Positions 46,301 to 53,335 of a DNA stretch of 64,000 bases are shown here, in pieces (the first letter of the stretch is position 1; each line of letters opens with the position of its first letter). The notes below the pieces were generated by a model. That model was not told the DNA's origin. It ran no database searches and saw only the letters and a program-made list of their open reading frames with translations. The translations under genes and the position numbers were made by a program. Where the stretch lies: positions 196,011-260,010 of the forward strand of contig JBAXPV010000001.1 in the NCBI GenBank assembly GCA_037132075.1, read 5' to 3'. Origin of the DNA: JBAXPV01 sp037132075. GTDB lineage: Bacteria > Bacteroidota > Bacteroidia > Bacteroidales > CAIXZF01.

Positions 46301-47130
46301 AGCGCATCTGCAGGATTCGTCAACAGTTGACGTGAGCCGAAAGTGGGAGCTTCCAAGGGAAAGGGGAAGACACGGTAACTCTCAACAGCAGCAGGCGATT
46401 GTGGAAGAAAGGAGGGTTGCATTGATGCTGAATTATCGGCAGAATGCGTATTCTCTCCAGTAAAAGCAATTCCATTATCGCCTGGCAACGGGAAAGAACA
46501 ATGCGTTGTCCAGTTGTTTTTCTCAAGAAAATCACCGCTTACGGCGTCAATCCTGATATTCCACCAATCAGAAGAAGCAATCACAGCAAAGCTCACATCA
46601 TAGGCGAGGCGCAATTTGTTGCCAACTTTTTGATAGACAAGCTCGACCTTAAGCGGTTTTTGGGCAATATCGGGGGCACTAAAGATCCAAACATGTTTTA
46701 CTTTATCACGGCTTTGAAGCACAGGCGTTTGTTTTGCACTAAGCCCCAGATGGCGGGCTGCAGCAATAATGCTTTGCTGTGCGCTGATGACAGGCTTCCT
46801 CGTATTCACCTTTGCGCTCACATTGGAACAAAACCTGTTTGAGAAGCTGAATACCTTATTATGCCTGAGCGCTGCGACGCTGACGGCATTAAATATCCTG
46901 ATTCCGGATGACTGCTGATGCAGGTATACGTGCGTGATCCCAGATTCTTTGTCGGTATTTTGGTCGGAGATAACCCAGTCAGAGACATCGGCCCTCGAAA
47001 GTTCCCACTTATCCTTGTTGTTGTTCAGATATCCCTGAACTATTGGCTGTGTATCCTGAGCATTCAAAGTCAACACAATCAACATCATAAACGACAAAAC
47101 GCTCAACCTGAACATACTATTTTCTTTCAT
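43381..47130 (-). CDS. M36 (fungalysin-like) metallopeptidase, T9SS cargo
   Basis: This 1249-residue secreted zinc peptidase has a signal peptide, an FTP-like propeptide (30-210) and a catalytic region holding HEYGH at 576-580, with Glu604 in NGSEGWSDW as likely third ligand. A PA domain (about 430-560) is inserted before the active site. After it come a first PKD domain (about 795-880, SWHWDFGDGSPASS), a beta region, and a second PKD domain (about 1095-1165). A C-terminal T9SS sorting domain (about 1170-1249) ends KLSNGIYFVRIENQG. It should be exported across the outer membrane and act on extracellular protein. Start MKENSM or MFRLSV five codons later. Confidence 0.92.
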   Translation of the reverse strand: MKENSMFRLSVLSFMMLIVLTLNAQDTQPIVQGYLNNNKDKWELSRADVSDWVISDQNTDKESGITHVYLHQQSSGIRIFNAVSVAALRHNKVFSFSNRFCSNVSAKVNTRKPVISAQQSIIAAARHLGLSAKQTPVLQSRDKVKHVWIFSAPDIAQKPLKVELVYQKVGNKLRLAYDVSFAVIASSDWWNIRIDAVSGDFLEKNNWTTHCSFPLPGDNGIAFTGENTHSADNSASMQPSFLPQSPAAVESYRVFPFPLEAPTFGSRQLLTNPADALASPYGWLDTNGVAGPEYTITRGNNVFAYTDTLANDIPQYSPNAGASLSFDFPLNMSQSPSVNKAANVTNLFYLNNRVHDVLFHHGFNAAAGNFQANNYNEGGLGQDYVLAEAQDGAGTNNANFGTPPDGQSGRMQMYLWSSTANAGFTVNSPASIAGSYTGSGMSSFGTVNSTPITSNVILVNDNTSPASDACDPILNAAAIIGKIALIDRGSCTFVAKVQAAEAVGAIAVIIINNIAGAPFTMGGTGTSTIPSFMISLADGNTIKNILNSGGSVNVTIPVVAPPVAIDGSLDNGIVSHEYGHGLSTRLSGGPSNSNCLFNAENGSEGWSDWLALIMTIEPGDAGTNSRPVGTFALDEPVTGPGIRNYPYCTNMAVNPHTYADLAISGEIHDVGEIWASVLWDITWKLIDAQGFTSDWINGAGGNIIAMNLVLEGMKLQPCGPGFLDSRDAILMADSVLYGGSHCCLIWKAFAGRGMGANASQGDPNVTGDETENFDMPSYCQIPTSLPIANFTVNTTSNCSGTFAFTDLSDSIPQSWHWDFGDGSPASSIKSPSHTYATQGTYTVTLIVTNTLGADTATTTVTYATVLTPLVSGDTLVCSGMSANLSAFVSVSNLIDWMIGSNIVHSGSTYVTPPLSNTTTYSVIEHEPFITGYVGPVDNNFGTGGNHATTFEGKEKFTTYAPMRLISVDVIATGAGLRSFNLYDQGGNTLLHADTINLLNGNSTVTLNLEIPVPGTYCIGVTAPANLYRNNAGATYPYSLNGLLSITSSNATGTPLDFYYYLYNWQVEQIHCESVAATHTVTVVPAATPDFSYSFNNLSCNFIDLTSGAPQSWHWDFGDGNISIQQNPLHTYAQSGVYTIQLTVTQGNCTETVTKTMSVYLGINELNNTSLVTLAPIPARDQVMVSFGHPLAGLITVDILGLDGQKLRSYRFENASDHLSLPLNKLSNGIYFVRIENQGNIVVKKMNVVN

Positions 47131-47316
47131 ATGTATACATTATTTATTTGACTAACAAGGAGATGCGTAAAATTATGAAAACTCACAACGCTATTTAACA
47201 AATCCCAACAAAGATTGTTTTATACCACGGATTACAGCAGGAACCTTACCGGCATATTCTTCGACAGATTTTTTCAAGGAATTACAAACAAAATAAATCT
47301 TGCACTGTTTTTTATA

Positions 47317-47324
47317 TATATTTG
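47317..47324 (+). promoter_or_regulatory. Promoter -7 box (TATATTTG) of the TM2 gene
   Basis: TATATTTG matches TANNTTTG 32 nt before the ATG at 47357. A -33 TTG at the right distance is not seen. Confidence 0.48.
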
Positions 47325-47356
47325 TCATTAAATAACCACTTACAAACCCAATATCT

Positions 47357-47782
47357 ATGAAAAAAATAACACTTTTATTGATTATGGTCGCGCTGTTCAG
47401 CGTGGGATCTTTTGCTAATGTTAACCAGTACAGGGTTAATGATGCGAAAATCGATGCCATGTTTGCACAGGCTGAACAAGTTAATCTACCAGCCATGTAT
47501 GAATCACAAGGCGTTGCTGGATTTGTTCCAAGTCCACTTGCAGCAGTAAAATCTGACAAAAACGCATGGGTCGCCTTTGCGCTTGCTTTTGTTGTCGGAC
47601 CACTTGGTATTCACAGGGCATATTTAGGAACCAAAACCATTACCTGGGTGGGTTATATTCTCACTTGCGGTGGTATTTTCGGAATCGTTCCTTTCATTGA
47701 CTGGATCATGCTGTTAGTTGGGGCCATACAGAATGACATCGGACAGTACGTTAACAATCCTGCTTTCTTTATGTGGATGTAA
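47357..47782 (+). CDS. TM2-domain protein with signal peptide
   Basis: This 141-residue protein has a signal peptide (MKKITLLLIMVALFSVGSFA). A polar region follows, then a two-helix TM2 hairpin: FALAFVVGPLGIHRAYLG then YILTCGGIFGIVPFIDWIML. TM2 domains are paired helices with the motif G.GxHRxYLG between them; their function is not established. It has its own promoter and a strong terminator at 47804-47837, so it is a single-gene unit. It converges with the four-gene envelope operon. Confidence 0.86.
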   Translation: MKKITLLLIMVALFSVGSFANVNQYRVNDAKIDAMFAQAEQVNLPAMYESQGVAGFVPSPLAAVKSDKNAWVAFALAFVVGPLGIHRAYLGTKTITWVGYILTCGGIFGIVPFIDWIMLLVGAIQNDIGQYVNNPAFFMWM

Positions 47783-47803
47783 TTTTTCCGCTACTTTATT
47801 TAT

Positions 47804-47837
47804 AAGCTGCTTCAGAAATTCTGGAGCAGCTTTTTTT
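47804..47837 (+). terminator. Intrinsic terminator of the TM2 gene
   Basis: AAGCTGCTTCAGA pairs with TCTGGAGCAGCTT across the loop AAT (one G-T pair) and is followed by a run of T residues (to 47837). It lies 22 bp after the stop codon. Confidence 0.88.
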
Positions 47838-47841
47838 ATGA

Positions 47842-47919
47842 GCTGTTAGGCTGAAGGCTGTTAGGCTGAGGATTTGCGCAGCCAGGCCTTCAGCCCTCAG
47901 CCTAAAAGCCCTCAGCCTA
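47842..47919. repeat. GCTGTTAGGCTGA / CCTCAGCC inverted word repeats
   Basis: GCTGTTAGGCTGA is repeated twice at the left (from 47843 and 47858) and opposed by GCCTTCAGCCCTCAGCCT and CCCTCAGCCT on the right. The stop codon of the convergent minus-strand gene (47917-47919) is part of the last word. The block lies just after a terminator, so it is not needed to end transcription of the plus-strand gene. Confidence 0.65.
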
Positions 47920-48780
47920 TTTAATTGAAAGACCTTTTCTAACTGAATCGTTGAACGCTTTCGTCACCGCATAATTCCGCCTGCCCGCGAGATATTCAGT
48001 ACGATTGAGTCCGCCAAAATAAAACTTCTGTAAGAAACTCGCTCCCAGGAAATAGCCTGTAATCGGGTAACCTGAAATGATGCCATAAATCCCAAGTCCA
48101 AGGGCTGAGGCATTTAACAAAAAGCTAATACTGCCTTCACCGGGATATCCCAGCCAGGTCTGGCCCAGTCCCGGGATAAATCGCGACATCCACACTGCAG
48201 ACTCCGCGTTTCTTATTTTGGGAATGCGCCTGGGCTTGTATAAATAATTTAATGATGTCTCATATTTAGCAGCCTCCTCAGCATTGCTGATCGTATTCCT
48301 GACATACTGAATGGCAGTGAGTTGTGCAGAGTCATACTGGTGGAGCTCATTCCATATGAGTACTTTTAAAAGGCATGCATTCTGACTATCTCCCTTGTTT
48401 ATGAAACTAAGGTCATTCTCTGTCAATGCAGCGCGGGCCGCCTGGAAATCACCTGCTAGGTAATCACAAAGCGCAATTTGATAGGCCAGCCGGCTAAAGA
48501 GAGAATCTGATACGCCAAAGTGCGGAACCTCCCTGAGCCTTGCAGCAGCTTTGGAATATTCCCCGATTTGCTTGAGACACTCCGCTTTTTCAAGCAAAGC
48601 GAGACAACGTTGAGCGGGATCGCTTGCCAGGAAATAAGACCGTTCATACTCGAGCGATGCCTCATAATAAGCACCGGCGCGGTAGAGACTGTCAGCCTTT
48701 CGCTGCGCATCCTCTGCCCTAATTGAATAGGGTACGCAAAGGAATATGAAGATCAAAAAGTATGCGCTGATCAATTTCAT
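47917..48780 (-). CDS. Exported TPR-like protein with PGxGxxWxGxxGEG membrane hairpin
   Basis: This 287-residue protein, started at ATG 48780 because MKLISAYFLIFIFLCVPYSI is a signal peptide, has helical TPR-like repeats (25-180). These are followed by IPGLGQTWLGYPGEGSISFL (202-221), a hydrophobic pair of helices and a basic C-terminus. The longer frame from 48894 overlaps the upstream gene by 176 bp and looks non-coding. It is a paralogue of the preceding gene product by the shared motif and layout. It is the last gene of a four-gene operon and overlaps its neighbour by 62 bp. Function unknown. Confidence 0.75.
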   Translation of the reverse strand: MKLISAYFLIFIFLCVPYSIRAEDAQRKADSLYRAGAYYEASLEYERSYFLASDPAQRCLALLEKAECLKQIGEYSKAAARLREVPHFGVSDSLFSRLAYQIALCDYLAGDFQAARAALTENDLSFINKGDSQNACLLKVLIWNELHQYDSAQLTAIQYVRNTISNAEEAAKYETSLNYLYKPRRIPKIRNAESAVWMSRFIPGLGQTWLGYPGEGSISFLLNASALGLGIYGIISGYPITGYFLGASFLQKFYFGGLNRTEYLAGRRNYAVTKAFNDSVRKGLSIK

Positions 48781-49612
48781 GGTTAAATCTATTGTTTTGG
48801 CGTTGCGCTGCAAAAGCGCTTCCCCAGATATTTCCGACATAATATAAACTGAATGCTGAACCGGCAAGAATCGTTTTATAATCGCTGAGGCCATCCTTGT
48901 GATAGTTCTCCCAGGTAATCAGCCCCAGCACGGTAAGTATTAAAAATGAGGACACCCCCTCCCCTGTTTTTCCTGCATATACTTTTCCGCTGCCTGGCAG
49001 GAGTGATGAATATAAGGCTGCGAGTACCATGGATTTGTCTTTACGTGTTCGCAACACATCTGCCATTTGGCCAAATCGTTGTTCTTCAGCCACCAATGGA
49101 AAAAAACGATAGGTGAAAAAAGTCACATCCTGCTGATAAGCCGGTAAATCACGCTTCAACAAATTCAATCCTGCTTTCTGAAAGTGAATGAGTTCTATCT
49201 CCCAGCTTTCCTGGCCCGACAAGCCATCAAGGATACGGGCTGCATGTGCGGTATCACCAAGAAAGGCGCTGTTGTAGGCAGAGAACATCCGACACTTCAG
49301 GTAAGAAGCCGATTTCGGGGATACTTTTTCGAATGCGTTTCGTGACTGTAACAGCTCCTTCTGAGAATAATATGACCATCCCAACAAATGAAAAACCGTA
49401 TCCGAAAGAACGGAACTCCCGGCTGGAAGCTTGCTGCTCTCCTGCTCCAAAAGAAAAGCAGCATCTTTATATTCTTGTTTTCCGATCAGGTAATTGACAA
49501 AGTCGATCCGTCGCAATGCCGCAGAGTCAGGCTTTACATCCTGTGCCGAGAGAGGTATACCGCCTGACAGCAACGCAATTACAAACAACCATATGTTCAG
49601 GGATCTCCTCAA
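48719..49612 (-). CDS. Exported TPR-like protein with PGSGKVYAGKTGEG membrane hairpin
   Basis: This 297-residue protein has a signal peptide (MRRSLNIWLFVIALLSGGIP, LSAQ) and helical repeats (30-195). LPGSGKVYAGKTGEGVSSFL (205-224) then starts a membrane-embedded pair of helices. The motif matches the next gene and recalls TM2 domains (G.G..Y.G), though I would not call it a true TM2. Its start overlaps the stop of the YidD-like gene as ATGA (49609-49612). Function unknown. Confidence 0.76.
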   Translation of the reverse strand: MRRSLNIWLFVIALLSGGIPLSAQDVKPDSAALRRIDFVNYLIGKQEYKDAAFLLEQESSKLPAGSSVLSDTVFHLLGWSYYSQKELLQSRNAFEKVSPKSASYLKCRMFSAYNSAFLGDTAHAARILDGLSGQESWEIELIHFQKAGLNLLKRDLPAYQQDVTFFTYRFFPLVAEEQRFGQMADVLRTRKDKSMVLAALYSSLLPGSGKVYAGKTGEGVSSFLILTVLGLITWENYHKDGLSDYKTILAGSAFSLYYVGNIWGSAFAAQRQNNRFNHEIDQRILFDLHIPLRTLFN

Positions 49613-50070
49613 TGCAAACGATAAATACTCAGGTCTTCATGAACTTTATGGTCATGATCATCCATATCCAGCGGATGAAGGTCTATGCCAGAGATCCGGT
49701 TACAGCGAGTTATCCGGTCGGCCGACAAGAACACGCCTTTAATGATGCCATACTCTGATATCAATTGCTTGCTAAAACCAGAACAGGAAGGACTGTACAT
49801 GCATCCTGCGCTGATCTGTGTTGAAAACACATTCTGATAAATATACATGACAGAGCCCAGAGCCAGGCTGACAGGATTGTAACGGACAAAAACATTGGAA
49901 TTCTTTGTCAGTAAAAATGAAGGATTTCTTTGCTGAAACTCAGCTTTTGTAAAATCTTTTCCAAGCAACAAATCCTTGTCAGACAGACTCACGGCTTGTT
50001 GCGCACAGGCAAAGCCTGCCGGAAAAAGGAGCAGCAGTAAAAAAAAGCTAAGACGACTTAACCTTTGCAT
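49609..50070 (-). CDS. Exported YidD-domain protein
   Basis: This 153-residue protein has a signal peptide (RLSFFLLLLLFPAGFACA) and a YidD domain (about 75-140). The domain holds Cys90-MYSPSCSGF with Cys96, YGIIKGVFLSADRITRC with Cys123, and GIDLHPLDM at its end. Cytoplasmic YidD (about 75-85 residues) helps YidC insert membrane proteins and is usually beside yidC and rnpA. Here the domain is fused to a signal sequence and so is predicted in the periplasm, with no yidC nearby. The role is therefore probably different. It overlaps the LolA-like gene by 23 bp and the next gene by 4 bp. Confidence 0.8.
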   Translation of the reverse strand: MQRLSRLSFFLLLLLFPAGFACAQQAVSLSDKDLLLGKDFTKAEFQQRNPSFLLTKNSNVFVRYNPVSLALGSVMYIYQNVFSTQISAGCMYSPSCSGFSKQLISEYGIIKGVFLSADRITRCNRISGIDLHPLDMDDHDHKVHEDLSIYRLH

Positions 50071-50788
50071 TTACCGGGATTTTAAAATTAAAATAGGCGT
50101 TATTTGCCTGAGCACCTGTCTTCACATCGGAATAGGTGATTTTACTTATCGTAGAGTCTTTTTTAGAGAGGTATCCAATTTCCACGACTTTCATAGGCAG
50201 GGTAAAATCGGCATAGGTGGCATAATCGTAATAAAAGATCTTTTTCATGAGCATCTTTTTCGCATCATACCAGGCGATATAGATTGGCCTGAAGTTCTCA
50301 TGGACCAATTCGACTTTCGAATACAATTCGGTGAGCGATGAAGGTGGTGTCCAGGTCGAGATGACCAGGCCATCCTCTTTGCGTGTAACCCCAGGCTTAA
50401 AGCCCATGTCAGCAAGGCCCAGATCACTGAGTTTGTTTGACAAGAAGAAAAAAAGAATTCCTTTCTCAGTGTCAAACTCAGCACTTTGTTTGAGCATGAC
50501 CTCATTGGATGCCGGGAAATACACCTTAGCCTCTCCTTTGTTGTTGGTGATAAACAAGTAATCCAGCGGCCTTGTATAATGGGTAAGCATCCGACCCTGG
50601 TCGAACTGATAGAAGACTTCCGCATTCACAATAAGGGCTTTCCCTTTTGTCATCATTTTCGTTTCCATCACGAGGCTGATCCTTGAAGGCGGAGATGGGG
50701 CAAAACTACTCAAAACCAGACCAAACAAAAGGGATGCAGGCAGGATCAACAGTATATATATTTTCAGCTTGAATTTTACTTTTCTCAT
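50048..50788 (-). CDS. LolA-like exported protein
   Basis: This 246-residue protein has an N-terminal hydrophobic signal (KIYILLILPASLLFGLVL). The mature part shows alternating beta strands with GRMLTHYTRPLDYLFITNNK and KVYFPASNEVML, resembling the half-barrel LolA/LppX fold that carries lipids or lipoproteins through the periplasm. No lipobox is clear. It is the first gene of the minus-strand envelope operon and its 3' end overlaps the YidD-like gene. The LolA resemblance is a pattern judgement, not an alignment. Confidence 0.62.
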   Translation of the reverse strand: MRKVKFKLKIYILLILPASLLFGLVLSSFAPSPPSRISLVMETKMMTKGKALIVNAEVFYQFDQGRMLTHYTRPLDYLFITNNKGEAKVYFPASNEVMLKQSAEFDTEKGILFFFLSNKLSDLGLADMGFKPGVTRKEDGLVISTWTPPSSLTELYSKVELVHENFRPIYIAWYDAKKMLMKKIFYYDYATYADFTLPMKVVEIGYLSKKDSTISKITYSDVKTGAQANNAYFNFKIPVNAKVKSS

Positions 50789-50837
50789 TGCAATGTCTTG
50801 TGCGGCAAAGATAAGAGGTTTTTATATTTCGAATTTG

Positions 50838-50845
50838 TATTTTTG
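50838..50845 (+). promoter_or_regulatory. Promoter -7 box (TATTTTTG)
   Basis: TATTTTTG matches TANNTTTG. The start point would be near 50852, between the upstream TTG at 50798 and the TTG at 50867. This favours 50867 as the translation start of the next gene. Confidence 0.45.
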
Positions 50846-50866
50846 CGCCACACCAAAAGCCTCCTA

Positions 50867-51745
50867 TTGAACAAGCTCCGGATCTTCATTTTCCTATTGC
50901 TGCAAGCAGCCATTTCGCTGGCGACGAACGCGACACAAGCTGCTACCTATGTAAGCAATCCTGCCGTTAACAAGCTTTTCTATGAAGGATTCCAGCAGCT
51001 GTATCATTTTAAATTCAACGATTGTTCGGCCCAGGCCAGCCTGCTAATCAAAATGTATCCTGGCTCACCCTGGGGTCACATCCTGAAAGCAGAACATTGC
51101 TGGTGGATGATCATCAGCGGGGATGAACAAAATCACCAGGGACAGGTTCTGACTGAAGAGCTGGGCAAAGCCATGCAGCTCGCAGAAACCTTACCTGAGC
51201 GAGAGTCACTGTTTTGCATAATCATCGCTTATTCCTTGAATTCCCGCTATGCGCTTTACAAAGGACAATATGTCAAGGCCGTGGAATTGCTTCACACCTC
51301 ATCCGGGCTGCTCAAAGCCAGCAAACGGGAGGTGGAGACCTATGAGCCATTCCGCCTTACCCAGGGATTGTACGAGTATTTTATGGCCGAAGCCGGCAAG
51401 AAATTTGGCATTTTCAACCCCCTCAGCATTTTTGGCATCGACGTCAGCAGGGAAAAGGGGCTTGCCCTTCTCGAAGGACTCACTACGAGCGATGACGAGA
51501 TCCTGCGGACTGAGTCACGATATTTCCTGATGAAGATCTATGCAGAAATCGAAAAAGAGCCAGCTGTTGCGGCGAAGTACGGTGCCATGCTCGTTCATGA
51601 GTATCCTCAAAACCAGATTTTCAGATATCTTTATCTTGATAGTGCGCCGGAGAAAAAAAGTCAATTGCCAGGAATTACTTTGAATTCGCAGCTTACTGAG
51701 GCACAGCAGCGATATTTGCAAGGTTTGATGAAGGTGAAAAAATGA
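50867..51745 (+). CDS. Exported TPR-like protein
   Basis: This protein of about 292 residues has a signal peptide (NKLRIFIFLLLQAAISLATN) and helical repeats through most of its length, with SPWGHILKAEHCWWMIISGD and ETYEPFRLTQGLYEYFM as notable segments. No domain is recognised with confidence. A frame opens at TTG 50798 but the promoter box at 50838-50845 and the signal peptide favour TTG 50867; both starts are uncertain. It is divergent from the LolA-like gene. Confidence 0.68.
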   Translation: MNKLRIFIFLLLQAAISLATNATQAATYVSNPAVNKLFYEGFQQLYHFKFNDCSAQASLLIKMYPGSPWGHILKAEHCWWMIISGDEQNHQGQVLTEELGKAMQLAETLPERESLFCIIIAYSLNSRYALYKGQYVKAVELLHTSSGLLKASKREVETYEPFRLTQGLYEYFMAEAGKKFGIFNPLSIFGIDVSREKGLALLEGLTTSDDEILRTESRYFLMKIYAEIEKEPAVAAKYGAMLVHEYPQNQIFRYLYLDSAPEKKSQLPGITLNSQLTEAQQRYLQGLMKVKK

Positions 51746-51750
51746 CAATG

Positions 51751-51785
51751 TACCAAAATACCAATTTTCAATATACCAACATACC
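51751..51785. repeat. ATACCAA tandem words
   Basis: TACCAA, ATACCAA, ATATACCAA and ATACC follow one another just after the stop codon at 51745. CAATATACCA (51769-51778) is the exact reverse complement of TGGTATATTG at 31693 and 31709. Confidence 0.55.
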
Positions 51786-52134
51786 GGTTAAGGGGTGGGT
51801 ATTGCCAGGAGCATATGTAGTTTTTGAGGATAGAATTTTATAGGTAGTCCGTTGCGGCGAGGATAGGGAAATATATTGTGGTGTCCACAGCCTCTCGCTG
51901 GTGAAATGGTATGGCTGCGATGGCAATGTTCAAAAAGCTTCGGTGACCAATTATGCCCTTGCTGCCAGCTTTGCTTCGGGGGTTAGATTCCTTGCTCCTG
52001 TCATGGGAATTGGAACTCCATAGTGAAATAATTCTAAGCCACAACAACTGGAAATACACGACAACAAATTTCAGGACGAGTGAGATTAGCAAATAAAGCA
52101 AAGCTCTTTCAAATTAAATTCTGAATTTTGCAGC
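51786..52134. other. Gene-free region, possibly decayed
   Basis: No complete gene is evident. The plus strand keeps an open frame from the TAG at 51841 to the TAG near 52021 with a coding-like composition (REIYCGVHSLSLVKWYGCDG, then ALAASFASGVRFLAPVMGIG) but no early ATG. The minus strand also has an open frame of 87 codons. It may be the remnant of a mobile or repeated element, or simply a non-coding spacer. Confidence 0.35.
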
Positions 52135-53226
52135 ATGAGAAAAATCATATATTTCTTATTGCTGATGCTGTTTGAACTCAAGCTTACAGCACAATCTCCT
52201 AAAACTCCTGACATCAGGAAATGGACAGATACTTGTCATTTTGTGAAACATTCATGGGAAATTGATAGCTTTATCAGACACATTGAAACATCACAACTTA
52301 GTAAATATAAAAATGCCAAAGCAATCAGCAGTGGCACCGGCCGTAATATGTGGGGAGTTGTTATATGCCCGCACGATTCCTATAAAGAGGTCGGTTATTT
52401 GTATCCTGCACTTCTTTCCGGGGTGACAGCCAAACACCTGTTACTAATTGGGGCCTATGAAACAAGATCGCAAGAAGTTCCCGAAGGAAAGCTCATCTTT
52501 GAAAGCTTTCAGAAATGGGACACGCCCTTGGGCCCGATCGATGCATCAGATTTACGTACTGACTTATTAAAAACGCTTCCGGACTCATTATATGTTATTA
52601 ATAACACTGTAATGCAAGCGTCATCTGTATTTGACGCCTTGCTTCCGCTGATCCAGTATTACGGTAAAAACAGGGATATCATTCCTATTTTGGTTCCTGC
52701 GTTTTCGTTGGGCAAGATGCAGATTACGGCAAAACAGCTTTCCAATGCGCTCGACTCAATTTTAAAATCCCGGGGATGGTTGTTGGGCAAAGACTTTGCC
52801 ATTATCATTGCCAGCAATGCGGTGGGATATGGCACAGCAGAACTTTCCGGAAATCCTTTTCAGCCATACGGGACAGATTCTTCTGCGAAGCAAATGGCCA
52901 TCAATAAGGATTATGATTTGAACATAACCTATCTGTTAAACAGTCCCATTACTCCCTTTCGGGTAAATGGACTTGGCATGGCACTGGGAAAAAAGGAAGA
53001 CTATCATCATTTCAGCTGGCCGTGGGATGGACGCTTCCCGATGGCACTTGGATTATATACAGGATATTTTCTCCGGAAGAAAAACAACATTGAACTCCGG
53101 GGATATCAACTGGGGTATGAGACAAACTTCAAGCAAGCAGCGGGCAATCCGGGGCCTGAAAAGACTTGCGTTCCGATACCTGATCTAAAAAAATGGAATG
53201 GGTATAATGCTATAGGATTCCGGTAA
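52135..53226 (+). CDS. Exported MEMO-family protein (AmmeMemoRadiSam protein B-like)
   Basis: This 363-residue protein has a signal peptide (MRKIIYFLLLMLFELKLTAQ). The MEMO fold is recognisable from GVVICPHDSYKEVGYLYPAL and AKHLLLIGAYETR, which correspond to the PHAGY and LLGPSH regions. DLRTDLLKTLPDSL and IIPILVPAF follow. MEMO proteins are usually cytoplasmic and occur with an AMMECR1 protein and a radical SAM protein; neither is adjacent here. The family's PHAGY is CPHDSY in this protein, so the metal-site residues are only partly kept. Function is unknown. Confidence 0.75.
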   Translation: MRKIIYFLLLMLFELKLTAQSPKTPDIRKWTDTCHFVKHSWEIDSFIRHIETSQLSKYKNAKAISSGTGRNMWGVVICPHDSYKEVGYLYPALLSGVTAKHLLLIGAYETRSQEVPEGKLIFESFQKWDTPLGPIDASDLRTDLLKTLPDSLYVINNTVMQASSVFDALLPLIQYYGKNRDIIPILVPAFSLGKMQITAKQLSNALDSILKSRGWLLGKDFAIIIASNAVGYGTAELSGNPFQPYGTDSSAKQMAINKDYDLNITYLLNSPITPFRVNGLGMALGKKEDYHHFSWPWDGRFPMALGLYTGYFLRKKNNIELRGYQLGYETNFKQAAGNPGPEKTCVPIPDLKKWNGYNAIGFR

Positions 53227-53335
53227 GGAATTCTTCTTTTACCCAATTCATCGGGAAAATAAGGCTTCCCGTCGATTGAAATTGCTAATTTCGCTCACTA
53301 TATTGATTTTCGCTAAAATTTTAACCAAAACACTT

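Noticed and set aside
48781..48894. N-terminal extension of the last operon gene
   Set aside because: It overlaps the upstream gene, and a clean signal peptide begins at the ATG at 48780.
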